Assembly: GCF_020885975.1 (NCBI RefSeq)
Contig: NZ_AP025183.1
Location: 2,046,001-2,110,000, forward strand
Length of the DNA stretch: 64,000 bases
Direction: 5' to 3'
Source: Flavobacterium ammonificans
GTDB taxonomy: Bacteria; Bacteroidota; Bacteroidia; Flavobacteriales; Flavobacteriaceae
Below the pieces are notes generated by a model. The model worked only from the letters and a program-made list of their open reading frames with translations, did no database searches and had not been told where the DNA came from. Shown piece after piece: positions 1 to 9,582 of this stretch (its first letter is position 1; the number at the start of each line of letters is the position of its first letter). The position numbers and the translations under genes are program-made.

Positions 1-1257
1 ATCCCAAAAGGAGCGCTATTAGTAGGACCTCCAGGAACAGGTAAAACCTTATTGGCTAAAGCTGTAGCTGGTGAAGCTCAGGTGCCTTTCTTTTCATTAT
101 CAGGTTCTGATTTTGTTGAAATGTTTGTAGGGGTTGGAGCTTCTCGTGTAAGAGATTTGTTCAAACAAGCTAAAGAAAAATCGCCAGCTATTATCTTCAT
201 TGATGAGATCGATGCGGTAGGTAGAGCGAGAGGTAAAAATAATATGTCAGGTGGTAATGACGAACGTGAGAATACCTTGAATCAGTTGTTAACTGAGATG
301 GATGGTTTTGGAACGAATTCGAATGTTATTGTACTAGCAGCTACCAACCGTGCTGACGTTTTAGACAAGGCGTTAATGCGTGCTGGACGTTTTGACAGAC
401 AAATTTTTGTCGACTTACCAGACATTCGCGAACGCGGAGAAATCTTTAAAGTACATTTAGCACCTTTAAAGAAAATCGAAGGATTAGATGTGGACTTTTT
501 AGCGAAACAAACTCCAGGTTTCTCTGGCGCTGACATTGCTAATGTTTGTAACGAAGCAGCTTTGATTGCAGCAAGAAACAACAAAACTGCAGTTGACAAA
601 CAAGATTTCTTAGATGCCGTTGATCGAATCATAGGTGGTTTAGAAAAGAAAAATAAAATTGTAACTCCTGAGGAGAAAAAAGCAATTGCTATACACGAAG
701 CAGGTCACGCAACTGTAAGTTGGATGCTAGAACATGCTGCTCCGCTTATCAAAGTAACAATTGTACCAAGAGGACAAAGTTTAGGTGCTGCCTGGTATCT
801 TCCTGAAGAACGTTTAATCGTTCGTCCAGACCAAATGTTAGACGAAATGTGTGCTACCATGGGCGGAAGAGCAGCTGAAAAGGTGATTTTTAACAGAATT
901 TCTACAGGTGCATTGAGTGATTTAGAAAAAGTGACTCGTCAAGCGAGAGCTATGGTAACTGTTTATGGTTTGAATGAAAAAATTGGAAATGTTACCTATT
1001 ACGATTCTTCTGGACAAAGTGAATACAGTTTTTCTAAGCCGTATTCTGATGAAACTGCCAAAGTAATTGATGAGGAAATCTCAGCATTAATCGAAGGTCA
1101 ATACCAAAGAGCAATTCAAATATTAGAAGAAAACAAAGAGAAACTAAACCAATTAGCTGATATTCTAATCGAAAAAGAAGTTATTTTTAAAGATGATTTG
1201 GAAGCTATTTTTGGTAAACGAAGTTTTGATGCAAACCTAGAGGAAGTAGTTTCTTAA
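1..1257 (+). CDS. ftsH: ATP-dependent zinc metalloprotease FtsH (5' partial)
   Basis: This is the C-terminal 418 residues of FtsH, the membrane-anchored AAA+ protease that degrades misfolded and short-lived membrane and cytosolic proteins. The reading frame is open from base 1, so the N-terminal membrane segments lie outside the window. Visible motifs in order are Walker A (GPPGTGKT, about residue 9 of the fragment), Walker B (IIFIDEID), the second region of homology ending in [10 protein letters not shown], and the zinc site HEAGH near residue 229. A TTG at 52 is internal and not a start, because the Walker A motif lies upstream of it. A strong terminator follows the stop codon. The family call is secure; only the missing 5' part limits the entry. 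Confidence 0.97.
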   Translation: MPKGALLVGPPGTGKTLLAKAVAGEAQVPFFSLSGSDFVEMFVGVGASRVRDLFKQAKEKSPAIIFIDEIDAVGRARGKNNMSGGNDERENTLNQLLTEMDGFGTNSNVIVLAATNRADVLDKALMRAGRFDRQIFVDLPDIRERGEIFKVHLAPLKKIEGLDVDFLAKQTPGFSGADIANVCNEAALIAARNNKTAVDKQDFLDAVDRIIGGLEKKNKIVTPEEKKAIAIHEAGHATVSWMLEHAAPLIKVTIVPRGQSLGAAWYLPEERLIVRPDQMLDEMCATMGGRAAEKVIFNRISTGALSDLEKVTRQARAMVTVYGLNEKIGNVTYYDSSGQSEYSFSKPYSDETAKVIDEEISALIEGQYQRAIQILEENKEKLNQLADILIEKEVIFKDDLEAIFGKRSFDANLEEVVS

Positions 1258-1280
1258 ATTAACTAATTTCAATTATTTAG

Positions 1281-1322
1281 AAAATCTTAATTCAAAAATA
1301 ACTTTTGAATTAAGATTTTTTT
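1281..1322 (+). terminator. Rho-independent terminator after ftsH
   Basis: A perfect 17-bp stem (1281-1297 pairing with 1303-1319) encloses a 5-nt loop and runs into a T tract. It sits 23 bases after the ftsH stop and separates ftsH from the following lipid-gene operon. Confidence 0.88.
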
Positions 1323-1329
1323 ATCTTTG
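1322..1329 (+). promoter_or_regulatory. Predicted -7 element of the LUD/cdsA/psd operon
   Basis: TATCTTTG matches the Bacteroidota -7 consensus TAnnTTTG and lies 38 nt before the start codon at 1368. It directly abuts the ftsH terminator. No well-spaced TTG -33 element is visible; the nearest leaves 14 nt. The call rests on the -7 match and its position. Confidence 0.45.
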
Positions 1330-1367
1330 AACGTTTTCTATACTATTTTAGTAGTTCAAATACGGAT

Positions 1368-1970
1368 ATGAGTCTTTTTAAAAAATTTTTTGGTTCTAAT
1401 AATCCTTCCTCAGATGAGGATAAAGACAACGAACAAAGTCAATTTTTACCTGAAGTAACTTTGGCTGTTGACGAGGCATTTATCTACCATTTCAAAAAAA
1501 ATGGAGGAAAATTTATTTATTGCGAAAATAAGTCAGAAGTATCTGAACAGTTTGAAAATATTCTTGAAGAGAATGATTGGTATGAAAATGAAGTATTGTG
1601 TTTTGATACTAATTTATTCCACCTTTTAGAAGAAAACAAATTACCTTTCGAAAACCCTGCTAACCCAACATTTTTACTTGCTAGCTGTGAAAATTTAATC
1701 GCTGATGAAGGTTCTATATTATTTTCATCAAAGCAAATTAAACAACTAAAACCGGATGTTTTGCCTTTAAACATTATTGTAATTGCAACTACTAGCCAAA
1801 TTCTTGGTACTAAAAGTGATGGTTTAAGTGCTATTAAAAAGAAATACGAAAGAGACTACCCTACCAATATAACAACCATAAAATACTTCGAAAAAGCTAA
1901 GGAAGAAGACTTTACACAATATGGAAGTTCAGCTAAGAATCTATATCTATTGCTTCTAGAAGATCTTTAA
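1368..1970 (+). CDS. LUD domain (LutC/YkgG-like) protein
   Basis: A 200-residue cytosolic protein resembling the LUD (DUF162, LutC/YkgG) family. LutC takes part in L-lactate oxidation with LutA and LutB in some bacteria. Visible features are a variable acidic linker (about residues 10-28), an alternating strand-helix core, and the family-like stretch 'LLASCENLIADEGSILFSS' around residues 103-121. No lutA or lutB homologue is nearby. The gene starts an operon with cdsA and psd (2-nt gap to cdsA), so a direct lactate role cannot be inferred here. The family assignment is from overall pattern and from this gene's usual position beside ftsH/cdsA in Flavobacteriaceae; the function is unknown. Confidence 0.75.
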   Translation: MSLFKKFFGSNNPSSDEDKDNEQSQFLPEVTLAVDEAFIYHFKKNGGKFIYCENKSEVSEQFENILEENDWYENEVLCFDTNLFHLLEENKLPFENPANPTFLLASCENLIADEGSILFSSKQIKQLKPDVLPLNIIVIATTSQILGTKSDGLSAIKKKYERDYPTNITTIKYFEKAKEEDFTQYGSSAKNLYLLLLEDL

Positions 1971-1971
1971 A

Positions 1972-2862
1972 ATGAATGAAACGCTTAAAAGAGGATTATC
2001 AGGTGTAGTTTACATCACTCTATTATTATCCTCAATCCTTTACTCTACAGAAAGTTTCATTTTGTTATTTGGAATTTTTTTGGTCATTGCAACCTATGAA
2101 TTTTGTAGTTTGGTAAAGCTTCAAAACATAATTCCGATATCTTTTGTAATAATTGCATATTCTGTAATCAGTTTATTAAGTTACTACAAGAATCAAACTG
2201 ACGAATACCTTTCGCATGTATTAGAAAAACCAATACATCTGGGCGTAAATGTTGATCGATTGAATATCAGCTTACTGATTATTAGCTTATTAGTATTTAC
2301 AAAATGTTTGTTTTTCTTGTTTGATAATAAAGTTCAAACCGTATCGGTTATATGGAAGTACTTGTATTTATTGGGCTATATTTTAATGCCTTTTATATTT
2401 ATAGTGAAGATATCTTTTGGAATTATTGATTACAATCCAAAAATTATTATAGGTCTATTTATTTTGATTTGGACTAATGATACCTTTGCGTACTTGGTTG
2501 GAAAATCAATTGGCAAGCATAAATTATATGAAAGAATATCTCCTAAGAAAACAATTGAGGGTTTTCTAGGTGGGGTAGTCTTTGCCGTTTTTGCAGGTTA
2601 TTTGATTTCAAAACTATACATCAAACCAAATCCTGATTTTAGCGATACTTCGATATTAATTTGGACAATTATTGCATTGATTGTTGGGGTATTTGGAACT
2701 ATTGGCGACTTAATTGAATCCAAATTCAAACGAATTGCAGAAGTTAAAGACAGTGGAAAAATAATGCCTGGTCATGGAGGCATACTAGATCGTCTAGATA
2801 GTGTTATATTTGTAGCACCAATTGTATATTTATTTTATCAAATTTTATCATATGTTTCATAA
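1972..2862 (+). CDS. cdsA: Phosphatidate cytidylyltransferase CdsA
   Basis: CdsA converts phosphatidic acid and CTP into CDP-diacylglycerol, the precursor of membrane phospholipids. The 296-residue protein has several hydrophobic membrane segments. The C-terminal signature is complete: SPKKTIEGFLGG (about residues 190-201), then GDLIESKFKR and KDSGKIMPGHGGILDRLDS, which carries the metal and substrate residues of the family. The gene lies 2 nt after the LUD gene, and its end overlaps the start of psd by 11 bases, so CDP-DAG synthesis and PE formation are probably translationally linked. Length and motifs are typical. Confidence 0.96.
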   Translation: MNETLKRGLSGVVYITLLLSSILYSTESFILLFGIFLVIATYEFCSLVKLQNIIPISFVIIAYSVISLLSYYKNQTDEYLSHVLEKPIHLGVNVDRLNISLLIISLLVFTKCLFFLFDNKVQTVSVIWKYLYLLGYILMPFIFIVKISFGIIDYNPKIIIGLFILIWTNDTFAYLVGKSIGKHKLYERISPKKTIEGFLGGVVFAVFAGYLISKLYIKPNPDFSDTSILIWTIIALIVGVFGTIGDLIESKFKRIAEVKDSGKIMPGHGGILDRLDSVIFVAPIVYLFYQILSYVS

Positions 2863-3505
2863 AGAAGGTACTCCCTCTATTTTATTAGGTATATTCGTAA
2901 CCGCCATTGTTTTACTCGTAAGTGACAATTTAATTGACACCAACTGGATTAAGATGACTATCCAACTCATCACACTACTTTTTTTAATTATCATTCTTCA
3001 ATTCTTTAGAAATCCAAAACGTACTTTTATCTTAAACGAAGATCAAATTTTATCTCCTGTAGATGGAAAAGTGGTAGTTATTGAAGAAGTTTATGAAGCC
3101 GAATATTTCAAAGACAAACGTTTACAAGTTTCTATTTTCATGTCACCAATAAATGTACATGTTACCCGTTACCCAATGGGAGGTAAAATCAATTTTAGTA
3201 AATACCACCCTGGTAAATTTTTGGTGGCTTGGCACCCAAAAGCGAGTGAAGAAAATGAAAGAACTACCATTGTAGTTGAAAATAAATCATTTGGAGAAGT
3301 ATTGTACAGACAAATTGCGGGTGCTTTAGCCAAACGTATTGTGAACTACGCCGAAGAAGGAATGCAAGTAATTCAAGGAACTGATGCTGGTTTCATTAAA
3401 TTTGGTTCAAGAGTAGATTTATTTTTACCTTTGGGAACGCCAATAAATGTAGTGTTAAACCAAAAAGCAATTGGAGGAAAAACCATTATTGCAACTAAAG
3501 CATAA
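2852..3505 (+). CDS. psd: Phosphatidylserine decarboxylase, proenzyme
   Basis: Psd decarboxylates phosphatidylserine to phosphatidylethanolamine. The protein has an N-terminal hydrophobic segment (about residues 10-50), then the conserved 'SPVDGKV' start of the catalytic domain. Near the C-terminus is FIKFGSRVD, whose Gly-Ser bond is the expected self-cleavage site that gives the pyruvoyl group. I chose the ATG at 2852 (217 aa) rather than the upstream codon at 2822, because the upstream extension is an out-of-frame read of the cdsA end and would create a 41-base overlap. The short form (about 220 aa) is normal for Bacteroidota. Confidence 0.94.
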   Translation: MFHKEGTPSILLGIFVTAIVLLVSDNLIDTNWIKMTIQLITLLFLIIILQFFRNPKRTFILNEDQILSPVDGKVVVIEEVYEAEYFKDKRLQVSIFMSPINVHVTRYPMGGKINFSKYHPGKFLVAWHPKASEENERTTIVVENKSFGEVLYRQIAGALAKRIVNYAEEGMQVIQGTDAGFIKFGSRVDLFLPLGTPINVVLNQKAIGGKTIIATKA

Positions 3506-3774
3506 TGATTCATAATGATTTAGAAAAACGTTTTGAAGAGGCGGTTAATGCTGCCTCAAAAATGACGCAAGCTTCTTTGCCACAAGATGTACAATTGCGT
3601 TTGTATGCGTTTTATAAACAAGCCACATTTGGTTCGGCAGAATACAATCAATCTGATAATTTTGATTTAAGAAATGCGTTTAAAACTAATGCATGGATGC
3701 AAATTAGTCATTTATCTGTAGAGGAAGCAAAAGAACAATATATAGCCATCATAAATTCTTTATTGAAAAAATAA
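3505..3774 (+). CDS. Acyl-CoA-binding protein (ACBP)
   Basis: An 89-residue cytosolic protein of the ACBP family, which binds long-chain acyl-CoA esters and buffers or delivers them. The family core is clear: 'RLYAFYKQATFGSAEYNQ' (about residues 29-46) holds the Tyr and Lys residues that contact the CoA, followed by a conserved K-x-x-A-W motif (KTNAWMQI). The start overlaps the psd stop by one base (TAATG), so it is co-translated with the phospholipid genes, which fits a role in supplying acyl groups. Length matches the family. Confidence 0.92.
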   Translation: MIHNDLEKRFEEAVNAASKMTQASLPQDVQLRLYAFYKQATFGSAEYNQSDNFDLRNAFKTNAWMQISHLSVEEAKEQYIAIINSLLKK

Positions 3775-3781
3775 TCAAGTC

Positions 3782-4552
3782 ATGAAAAAGCACTTTTTAA
3801 AAGTATCTTATGTAGTATTCTTTTTTATTTTATTCTCTTGTAATAAGAAAAAACTAACTGAAGTAGTAGAAGTTCCTTTGCCAAGTGCAACAGAAAAAAT
3901 AACAATGGGTGTTCCTGATGATGTTGTTGCTGATGATGGATCTTTCCAATTGGAAAAGCTTTCCTATGGTTACGATGCAATGGCGCCTCACCTTTCGGCC
4001 ATGACCTTAGAAAATCATTATTCAAAACATTATCTTTCTTACACCAATAAATTAAACGAAGCCATTGCAGGTACTAATTTAGAAAATCTAACCATTGAAG
4101 AGGTTTTAAATCAATTAGACACCAATAATGAAGAACAAAAAAACAATGCAGGTGGGTATTATAACCACTCTTTGTATTTTAAGATACTAGGAGCCAAATC
4201 AGCAGGAAAACCAAAAGATTCTTTAGCAACAGCAATAGAAAAAGATTTTGAATCATTCGATAATTTTGTTACTCAATTCAAAGGTGAAGCAACTAAATTG
4301 TTTGGCTCGGGTTGGGTTTGGTTGATTGTTGACCGTTCTGGAAAATTACAAATCACAAGTACAGCTAACCAAGATAACCCTTTAATGAGAAATGCTAAAG
4401 TACAAGGTAAACCTATTTTAGCTTTAGATGTTTGGGAACACGCTTATTACTTGGATTACCAATACAAAAGAAAAAACTACATTGACGCTTTCTTTACTAT
4501 AATCAATTGGAGAAAAGTGGAAGAAAATTATGAAGAAGCTATTGCGCAATAG
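3782..4552 (+). CDS. Superoxide dismutase, Mn-type, lipoprotein
   Basis: A Fe/Mn-family superoxide dismutase carrying a lipoprotein signal peptide: a hydrophobic stretch then LFSC with lipobox Cys20. It should therefore be anchored outside the cytoplasm and scavenge superoxide there. Metal ligands by alignment to the family are His79 (HYSKH), His129 (YYNHS), Asp216 and His220 (DVWEH). The residues that tend to separate Mn from Fe enzymes point to manganese: AGG just before the second His, and Gln197 in TANQDNPLM. An extra segment of about 35 residues lies between the lipobox and the SOD domain. The gene follows the ACBP gene by 7 nt and converges on the amylase gene with a 10-base gap. Confidence 0.93.
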   Translation: MKKHFLKVSYVVFFFILFSCNKKKLTEVVEVPLPSATEKITMGVPDDVVADDGSFQLEKLSYGYDAMAPHLSAMTLENHYSKHYLSYTNKLNEAIAGTNLENLTIEEVLNQLDTNNEEQKNNAGGYYNHSLYFKILGAKSAGKPKDSLATAIEKDFESFDNFVTQFKGEATKLFGSGWVWLIVDRSGKLQITSTANQDNPLMRNAKVQGKPILALDVWEHAYYLDYQYKRKNYIDAFFTIINWRKVEENYEEAIAQ

Positions 4553-4562
4553 CAAATTAATT

Positions 4563-6422
4563 TTACTTTAACTCAAAGATAAAAGATTCCGAAGGTTTCA
4601 TCTCTATTTTTGCTTTTCCTTGACCATTAATTACTTTTAAAGTGGATTTACTTTGATACAATTGATCAACAATAGTGTATTTACCATCTTTTAAATGCCA
4701 TTTTTGAATAATCTCTTTAGGGATTATTAATTCAAATTGACTCGCTTTAGATGTTGAAAAATTAGCAATTACAATCAATTTTTGGGTGTCTGACCATCGT
4801 ACAAACGAATACATTTCTGGTAAATATCCTTTTTTATTAGTAGTATTAGTGGAGTGAATTTCTTGAAATTGGCCAATTAAAGCCGAACTTTTCAAACTAA
4901 AATTCAATACTTTTTTATAGAAATCACGCAATTCTTTTTCAGATTTAGACAATTGCCCGCCATCAAATTTTCCGCCATTCATCCAGCGTTGGTGATTAGG
5001 AACGCCAACATAATCAAAAATAGATGTTCTAGAATGAGAACCGAAACCTCCGTTTTCATTTCCTGCCTCGCCTACTTCTTGTCCGAAATAAATCATGGTT
5101 GGCGAAGTACTTATCGTTGCTGAAACTACCATTAGCGGTTTTCCGTTTTCTGCTGAACCTGCAAATTCAGGACTTGCTAATCGTTGCTCGTCGTGATTGT
5201 CTAAGAAATGCAGCATATGATGCTCAATGTCAGCCAATCCCTTTTGAATATTGGTAATCGGATCCGTTTGACTTTTGCCTTTTACAATTTCTTTCAACTT
5301 GTCGTACAATTCGACTTTGTCGTACAAATAATCCATTTTGCCAAAATGAATGTAATTTCTATATTCATTTGGATTATAAACCTCTGCTAATAAAAACGCA
5401 TCAGGTCTTTGTACTTTAATAGCTGAATTCATATAACTCCAAAACTCATAGGGCACCATTTCGGCCATATCATAGCGAAAACCATCAACTCCTTTTGCCA
5501 ACCAATATTCGGCAATAGCGCGAAATTTTTTCCAAGAATTGGGTACTTCTTTGTCTTTCCAAAAAGCAAAATGATCTTCACACGATTTAGTTTCAAAACC
5601 AGCAGGAAGTGTTGGGAAATCTTTTGTACCGTCAGGACGAATTCCGTAATTAACTTTTACCGTTTCGTACCAATCGTTTTTGTCTGGTTTTGCTAAACGT
5701 GAGCCATTTCCAGTCCATTTAGCCGGAAATTCATCAAATTTTCCATCAATTAATGGATTGTTTTCTCCATTCAAAGGAGTAATTCCGTCAGGTATTTGAA
5801 AACTAGTATTAGGAATATAATAGAAATTATTGTCTTTATGGTATTCAACCGTTACATCATCATCAGCACCAAAATCGCTAACACCTATTGGATTATTCTT
5901 TCCTTCATATTTTCGGGCAACGTGATTCGGAACGATATCAATGATCAACTTTAATCCCGCTTTGTGAGTACGTGCAATCAGGGCTTCAAATTCTTGCAAA
6001 CGATTAGCTGGATTCACAGCCAAATCAGGATTTACATTATAATAATCCTTTACAGCATAAGGAGAACCCGCTCTTCCTTTCACCACTTTAGGATCATCAT
6101 TAGCTATTCCGAATTGTGTATAATTTCTAATCACTGCATGGTGTGGCACTCCCGTATACCAAACATGACTTACCCCTAAATCTTTGATTTCTTGTAATGC
6201 TTTGTCTGTAAAATCATTAAACTTCCCTACCCCATTTTGTTCTATGGTTCCCCAAGGTGCATTAGTAGTATTGGTATTTCCAAACAACCTTGTAAATACT
6301 TGATACACTACAAGCTTTTGTTTGGAGCTTGATGTATTTATTTGTTTCTTTTTTTCTGTATTTGATTGTGCAACAGTTGATAAAGTAATCAGACAAGCAA
6401 CGGAAAGTAAAAATGATTTCAT
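4563..6422 (-). CDS. Secreted alpha-amylase (GH13)
   Basis: A 619-residue glycoside hydrolase family 13 enzyme that should cleave alpha-1,4-glucans. The signal peptide (residues 1 to about 19, ending TVAQS) directs it out of the cytoplasm. The four GH13 regions are visible: DIVPNHVA (region I), GFRYDMAEM with the nucleophile Asp (region II), AFLLAEVYNP with the acid/base Glu (region III) and FLDNHDEQR with the third catalytic Asp (region IV). A C-terminal beta domain follows. No SusC/SusD pair or maltose regulator is adjacent, so it is a stand-alone gene here. It has its own promoter. Substrate beyond alpha-glucan is not determinable. Confidence 0.93.
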   Translation of the reverse strand: MKSFLLSVACLITLSTVAQSNTEKKKQINTSSSKQKLVVYQVFTRLFGNTNTTNAPWGTIEQNGVGKFNDFTDKALQEIKDLGVSHVWYTGVPHHAVIRNYTQFGIANDDPKVVKGRAGSPYAVKDYYNVNPDLAVNPANRLQEFEALIARTHKAGLKLIIDIVPNHVARKYEGKNNPIGVSDFGADDDVTVEYHKDNNFYYIPNTSFQIPDGITPLNGENNPLIDGKFDEFPAKWTGNGSRLAKPDKNDWYETVKVNYGIRPDGTKDFPTLPAGFETKSCEDHFAFWKDKEVPNSWKKFRAIAEYWLAKGVDGFRYDMAEMVPYEFWSYMNSAIKVQRPDAFLLAEVYNPNEYRNYIHFGKMDYLYDKVELYDKLKEIVKGKSQTDPITNIQKGLADIEHHMLHFLDNHDEQRLASPEFAGSAENGKPLMVVSATISTSPTMIYFGQEVGEAGNENGGFGSHSRTSIFDYVGVPNHQRWMNGGKFDGGQLSKSEKELRDFYKKVLNFSLKSSALIGQFQEIHSTNTTNKKGYLPEMYSFVRWSDTQKLIVIANFSTSKASQFELIIPKEIIQKWHLKDGKYTIVDQLYQSKSTLKVINGQGKAKIEMKPSESFIFELK

Positions 6423-6446
6423 ACTATTCTAAATGGTAATTAGCAA

Positions 6447-6476
6447 CAAATATAAATTATTTTAAGGCATTGACAA
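6447..6476 (-). promoter_or_regulatory. Predicted promoter of the alpha-amylase gene
   Basis: On the minus strand TTG (6476-6474), a 19-nt spacer and TATATTTG (6454-6447) match the Bacteroidota -33/-7 consensus exactly. The start codon is 24 nt downstream. Confidence 0.7.
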
Positions 6477-6585
6477 GGTTTGTGATTCACTGCTGACATA
6501 AACTCATTAAATGCTTTATAATTATTTCTAAAATACCCTTGCTCTTCATACAATTTGATTAATTTTATACCCAAAATTATTCATC

Positions 6586-8214
6586 TTGAAAAAATTTCGA
6601 TTAGCACTCTATTTTGTTTTGTCAGTTGTACTTGCTCCAAAAGTAATGGGACAGGTACCTAAAAAAATCATAGTAGAACATTCTGATTTTGCCGATGTAA
6701 ACCAAGTAGAAATACCGGATGCTTTTTTACTTACTGGTAATGTTCGTGTCAATCATGACGGAGTAGTTTTAACCTGTAATAAAGCCTACTATTTTCAAAA
6801 AGAAAACTATATCAAAGCTTTCGGAAACGTACAGTTAGTTCAAGGCGACACACTCTTCCTAAATAGTAAATATGCCGAATACAGTGGAAATGTAAAAAAA
6901 GCATTTGCAACAGGTGATGCCGTAATGAGTTCTCCTGAGGCGACTTTGGTAACCGACACCATTAATTTTGACCGAAACACACAAGAAGTTTTTTACAACA
7001 CTAAAGGAACAATTACCAACTTACAAAACACCTTAATCAGTAAGTCTGGAAAATACTATGTTCCTGAGAAAAAATTCCAATTCCTAACCGAAGTCACAAT
7101 TACCAATCCTACATACGTTATCAAATCCAATCATTTAGATTATTACAGTAATTCAGGGCACTCCTACTTATTAGGTGCGTCTACGATTACAAGTAAAGCC
7201 AACTACATTTATACGGAAAAAGGATTTTACGATACCAAGAAAAACAAAGCACATTTCCTGAACAAATCGTATATCAAATACGATGACCGAATCATTCGGG
7301 GCGATAGTTTGTATTACGACAGAAATAAAGAATTTGCTTCGGCTTCGCGAAATGTTAAGATTACGGATTCCATCAATCGTGGTATTGTCAAAGGACATTA
7401 TGCCGAAATGTACAAGAAAAAAGATTCTCTTTTTGTAACCAAAAGAGCCGTTGCTATTAACTTTGTCGAAAATGACTCGGTGTATATTCATGGGAAAAAA
7501 TTAATGGTAACAGGAAAAGAAGGAGACCGAATCATTCGCGCCTTCAATAATGTGCGCTTTTTCAAAAAAGATATGAGTGGCAAATGTGATTCGATTCATT
7601 CGAGTTCCAAAATAGCGCTGACCAAATTAATTGGAAATCCCATTCTATGGAACGGAGAGAGTCAAATTACGGGAGATATTATGCATCTCATTGGCAACAA
7701 CACTTCGCAAAAATTAGACTCGCTCAAAGTATTGAACAACACCTTTCTCATCTCAAAAGATACTCTTGGAACAGGCTACAATCAAATTAAAGGACAGAAT
7801 CTCTTTGGCAAATTTGAAGAAGGAAAACTGCACGATGTAGATATCATCAAAAACACCGAAGTCATTTATTATATGCGAAATGAGGCTCAGGAACTCATTG
7901 GTATCAACAAAAATAAAAGCAGTAAAATCAATATTTTATTCAATAAAAATGAGGTAGATGAAATTACCTTTTTTAAGCAAGTGGATGGCGATTTATTTCC
8001 TGAAAAAGACTTGCCAGAAAACGACAGAAAGTTAAAAGGATTTATTTGGCGTGGCGACGAACGGATTCTATCCAAAGACGATATATTTCCTCCCGAAGAA
8101 AATAAGGATAATGAAAAAATAGCCAAACAAGCTAAAGCACAAAAAGACAAGAAAAATGTCCCGATGAAAGTGCGAAAAGAAACTTTGGATTACGATAAAA
8201 AGAAGAAGAAATAG
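6586..8214 (+). CDS. OstA-like outer-membrane biogenesis protein
   Basis: A 542-residue protein with an N-terminal signal peptide (about residues 1-22, cleaved after VMGQ) and repeated short beta-strand units of the OstA/LptA type (for example DAFLLTGNVRVNHDGVVLTC and YAEYSGNVKKAFATGDAV). The OstA family forms periplasmic beta-jellyroll bridges for lipopolysaccharide transport, so a role in the outer-membrane lipid path is likely but not shown. The start is a TTG: no in-frame ATG gives a complete signal peptide, while the TTG is followed immediately by Lys-Lys and the hydrophobic core. The C-terminus is highly charged and lysine-rich (about residues 510-542). The next gene follows after 67 bases. 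Confidence 0.83.
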   Translation: MKKFRLALYFVLSVVLAPKVMGQVPKKIIVEHSDFADVNQVEIPDAFLLTGNVRVNHDGVVLTCNKAYYFQKENYIKAFGNVQLVQGDTLFLNSKYAEYSGNVKKAFATGDAVMSSPEATLVTDTINFDRNTQEVFYNTKGTITNLQNTLISKSGKYYVPEKKFQFLTEVTITNPTYVIKSNHLDYYSNSGHSYLLGASTITSKANYIYTEKGFYDTKKNKAHFLNKSYIKYDDRIIRGDSLYYDRNKEFASASRNVKITDSINRGIVKGHYAEMYKKKDSLFVTKRAVAINFVENDSVYIHGKKLMVTGKEGDRIIRAFNNVRFFKKDMSGKCDSIHSSSKIALTKLIGNPILWNGESQITGDIMHLIGNNTSQKLDSLKVLNNTFLISKDTLGTGYNQIKGQNLFGKFEEGKLHDVDIIKNTEVIYYMRNEAQELIGINKNKSSKINILFNKNEVDEITFFKQVDGDLFPEKDLPENDRKLKGFIWRGDERILSKDDIFPPEENKDNEKIAKQAKAQKDKKNVPMKVRKETLDYDKKKKK

Positions 8215-8281
8215 CGGTTGAAATAGCAATCGCAAAAATCAATTGCAATATCAATTTTAAGAGCAATTAAATCATATTAAA

Positions 8282-9469
8282 GTGAACAACGATTTTATAC
8301 AATACCAAGCACAAACCTCTCCTTATCCTTTAGGAATGGAGGTGTCACATGCTATAGGATCGTACATTTACGATACAAACAACAATCGTTATTTGGATTT
8401 TGTAGCGGGAGTTTCTGCTTGTTCATTAGGACACCAACATCCAAGAGTAAATCAAGCCATTAAAGACCAATTGGATTTGTATTCGCACGTGATGGTCTAT
8501 GGCGAATATTCGCAAAGTCCGGCGGTGGAATACTGCAAATTGATGGCTTCGCTCCTGCCCGCTCCTTTAGACAAAACCTATTTAGTTAATTCGGGTACCG
8601 AGGCAATTGAAGGAGCCTTAAAATTAGCCCGACGCGTTACAGGTCGTAGCCAATTGATTTCGTGTCACAATGCGTATCACGGCAACACCATGGGATCTTT
8701 GAGTGTGATGGGATTTGAAGAACGCAAACAAGTCTTTCGTCCTTTAATTCCAGATGTTGAATTCATCACTTTTAATAACGAAGCTGATTTAGAAAAAATA
8801 ACCACCAAAACTGCGGGAATCTTACTTGAAACTATTCAAGGTGGCGCAGGATTTATCCAACCTGAAAATGATTTTTTGAAAAAAGTGCGTCAACGTTGCG
8901 ACGAAGTCGGTGCCATGATGATTTTGGACGAAATTCAACCTGGTTTTGGTCGAACTGGAAAACTTTTTGGTTTCCAAAATTACGATGTTGTTCCTGACAT
9001 TGTAGTCATGGGTAAAGGAATGGGCGGCGGAATGCCTGTTGGAGCTTTTACCGCTTCGGCTACTAAAATGGATTTGTTAAGTCACAATCCGAAATTAGGA
9101 CACATTACTACTTTTGGCGGACATCCTGTCATAGCGGCAGCTTGTTTAGCGACCTTGAAAGAAATAACTGAGACTACACTCATGTCCGATGCTTTAGCTA
9201 AAGAAAAACTCTTCCGTGAACTATTGGTACATCCTTTGATAGAGGAAGTCAGAGGAAAAGGATTAATGTTGGCCGCAATGACAAAAAATGCCGATATTAC
9301 CAACGAAGTAATTTTGAAATGTCAAGACAGAGGGTTGATTTTATTCTGGTTGCTTTTTGAAGCATGTGCTATTCGAATTACACCGCCACTTACTATTTCA
9401 GAAGAAGAAATCAGAGAAGGTTGCGCCATTTTACTAGAAGTAATGGACGAAGTCGCTCAAAAAGTATAG
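8282..9469 (+). CDS. Class III PLP-dependent aminotransferase
   Basis: A 395-residue fold-type I aminotransferase of the acetylornithine/ornithine/4-aminobutyrate group. Seen are the cofactor-phosphate region GTEAIEGALKLAR (about residues 103-115), the aromatic stacking motif AYHGNTMGS, the metal-like 'ILDEIQPGFGRTG' with the Asp that binds the pyridine nitrogen, and the Schiff-base lysine in VVMGKGMGGG. The start is GTG at 8282, 67 bases after the OstA-like gene. No arginine biosynthesis genes are nearby, so ArgD function is not supported by context. The amino donor is unknown. Confidence 0.9.
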   Translation: MNNDFIQYQAQTSPYPLGMEVSHAIGSYIYDTNNNRYLDFVAGVSACSLGHQHPRVNQAIKDQLDLYSHVMVYGEYSQSPAVEYCKLMASLLPAPLDKTYLVNSGTEAIEGALKLARRVTGRSQLISCHNAYHGNTMGSLSVMGFEERKQVFRPLIPDVEFITFNNEADLEKITTKTAGILLETIQGGAGFIQPENDFLKKVRQRCDEVGAMMILDEIQPGFGRTGKLFGFQNYDVVPDIVVMGKGMGGGMPVGAFTASATKMDLLSHNPKLGHITTFGGHPVIAAACLATLKEITETTLMSDALAKEKLFRELLVHPLIEEVRGKGLMLAAMTKNADITNEVILKCQDRGLILFWLLFEACAIRITPPLTISEEEIREGCAILLEVMDEVAQKV

Positions 9470-9582
9470 CTGATTTCAACTCGGTTTTTGTTAATTAAAT
9501 TGTTCACAACAATTCTTGCTTTTTCTCAAGAGACGATTCTATTTTCCTAATTTTATTTAGGCCAAAATCAAAAACAAAAAGC

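Noticed and set aside
2822..2851. Extended psd start at 2822
   Set aside because: The extra 10 residues are an out-of-frame reading of the cdsA end, and the ATG at 2852 gives the normal N-terminus.
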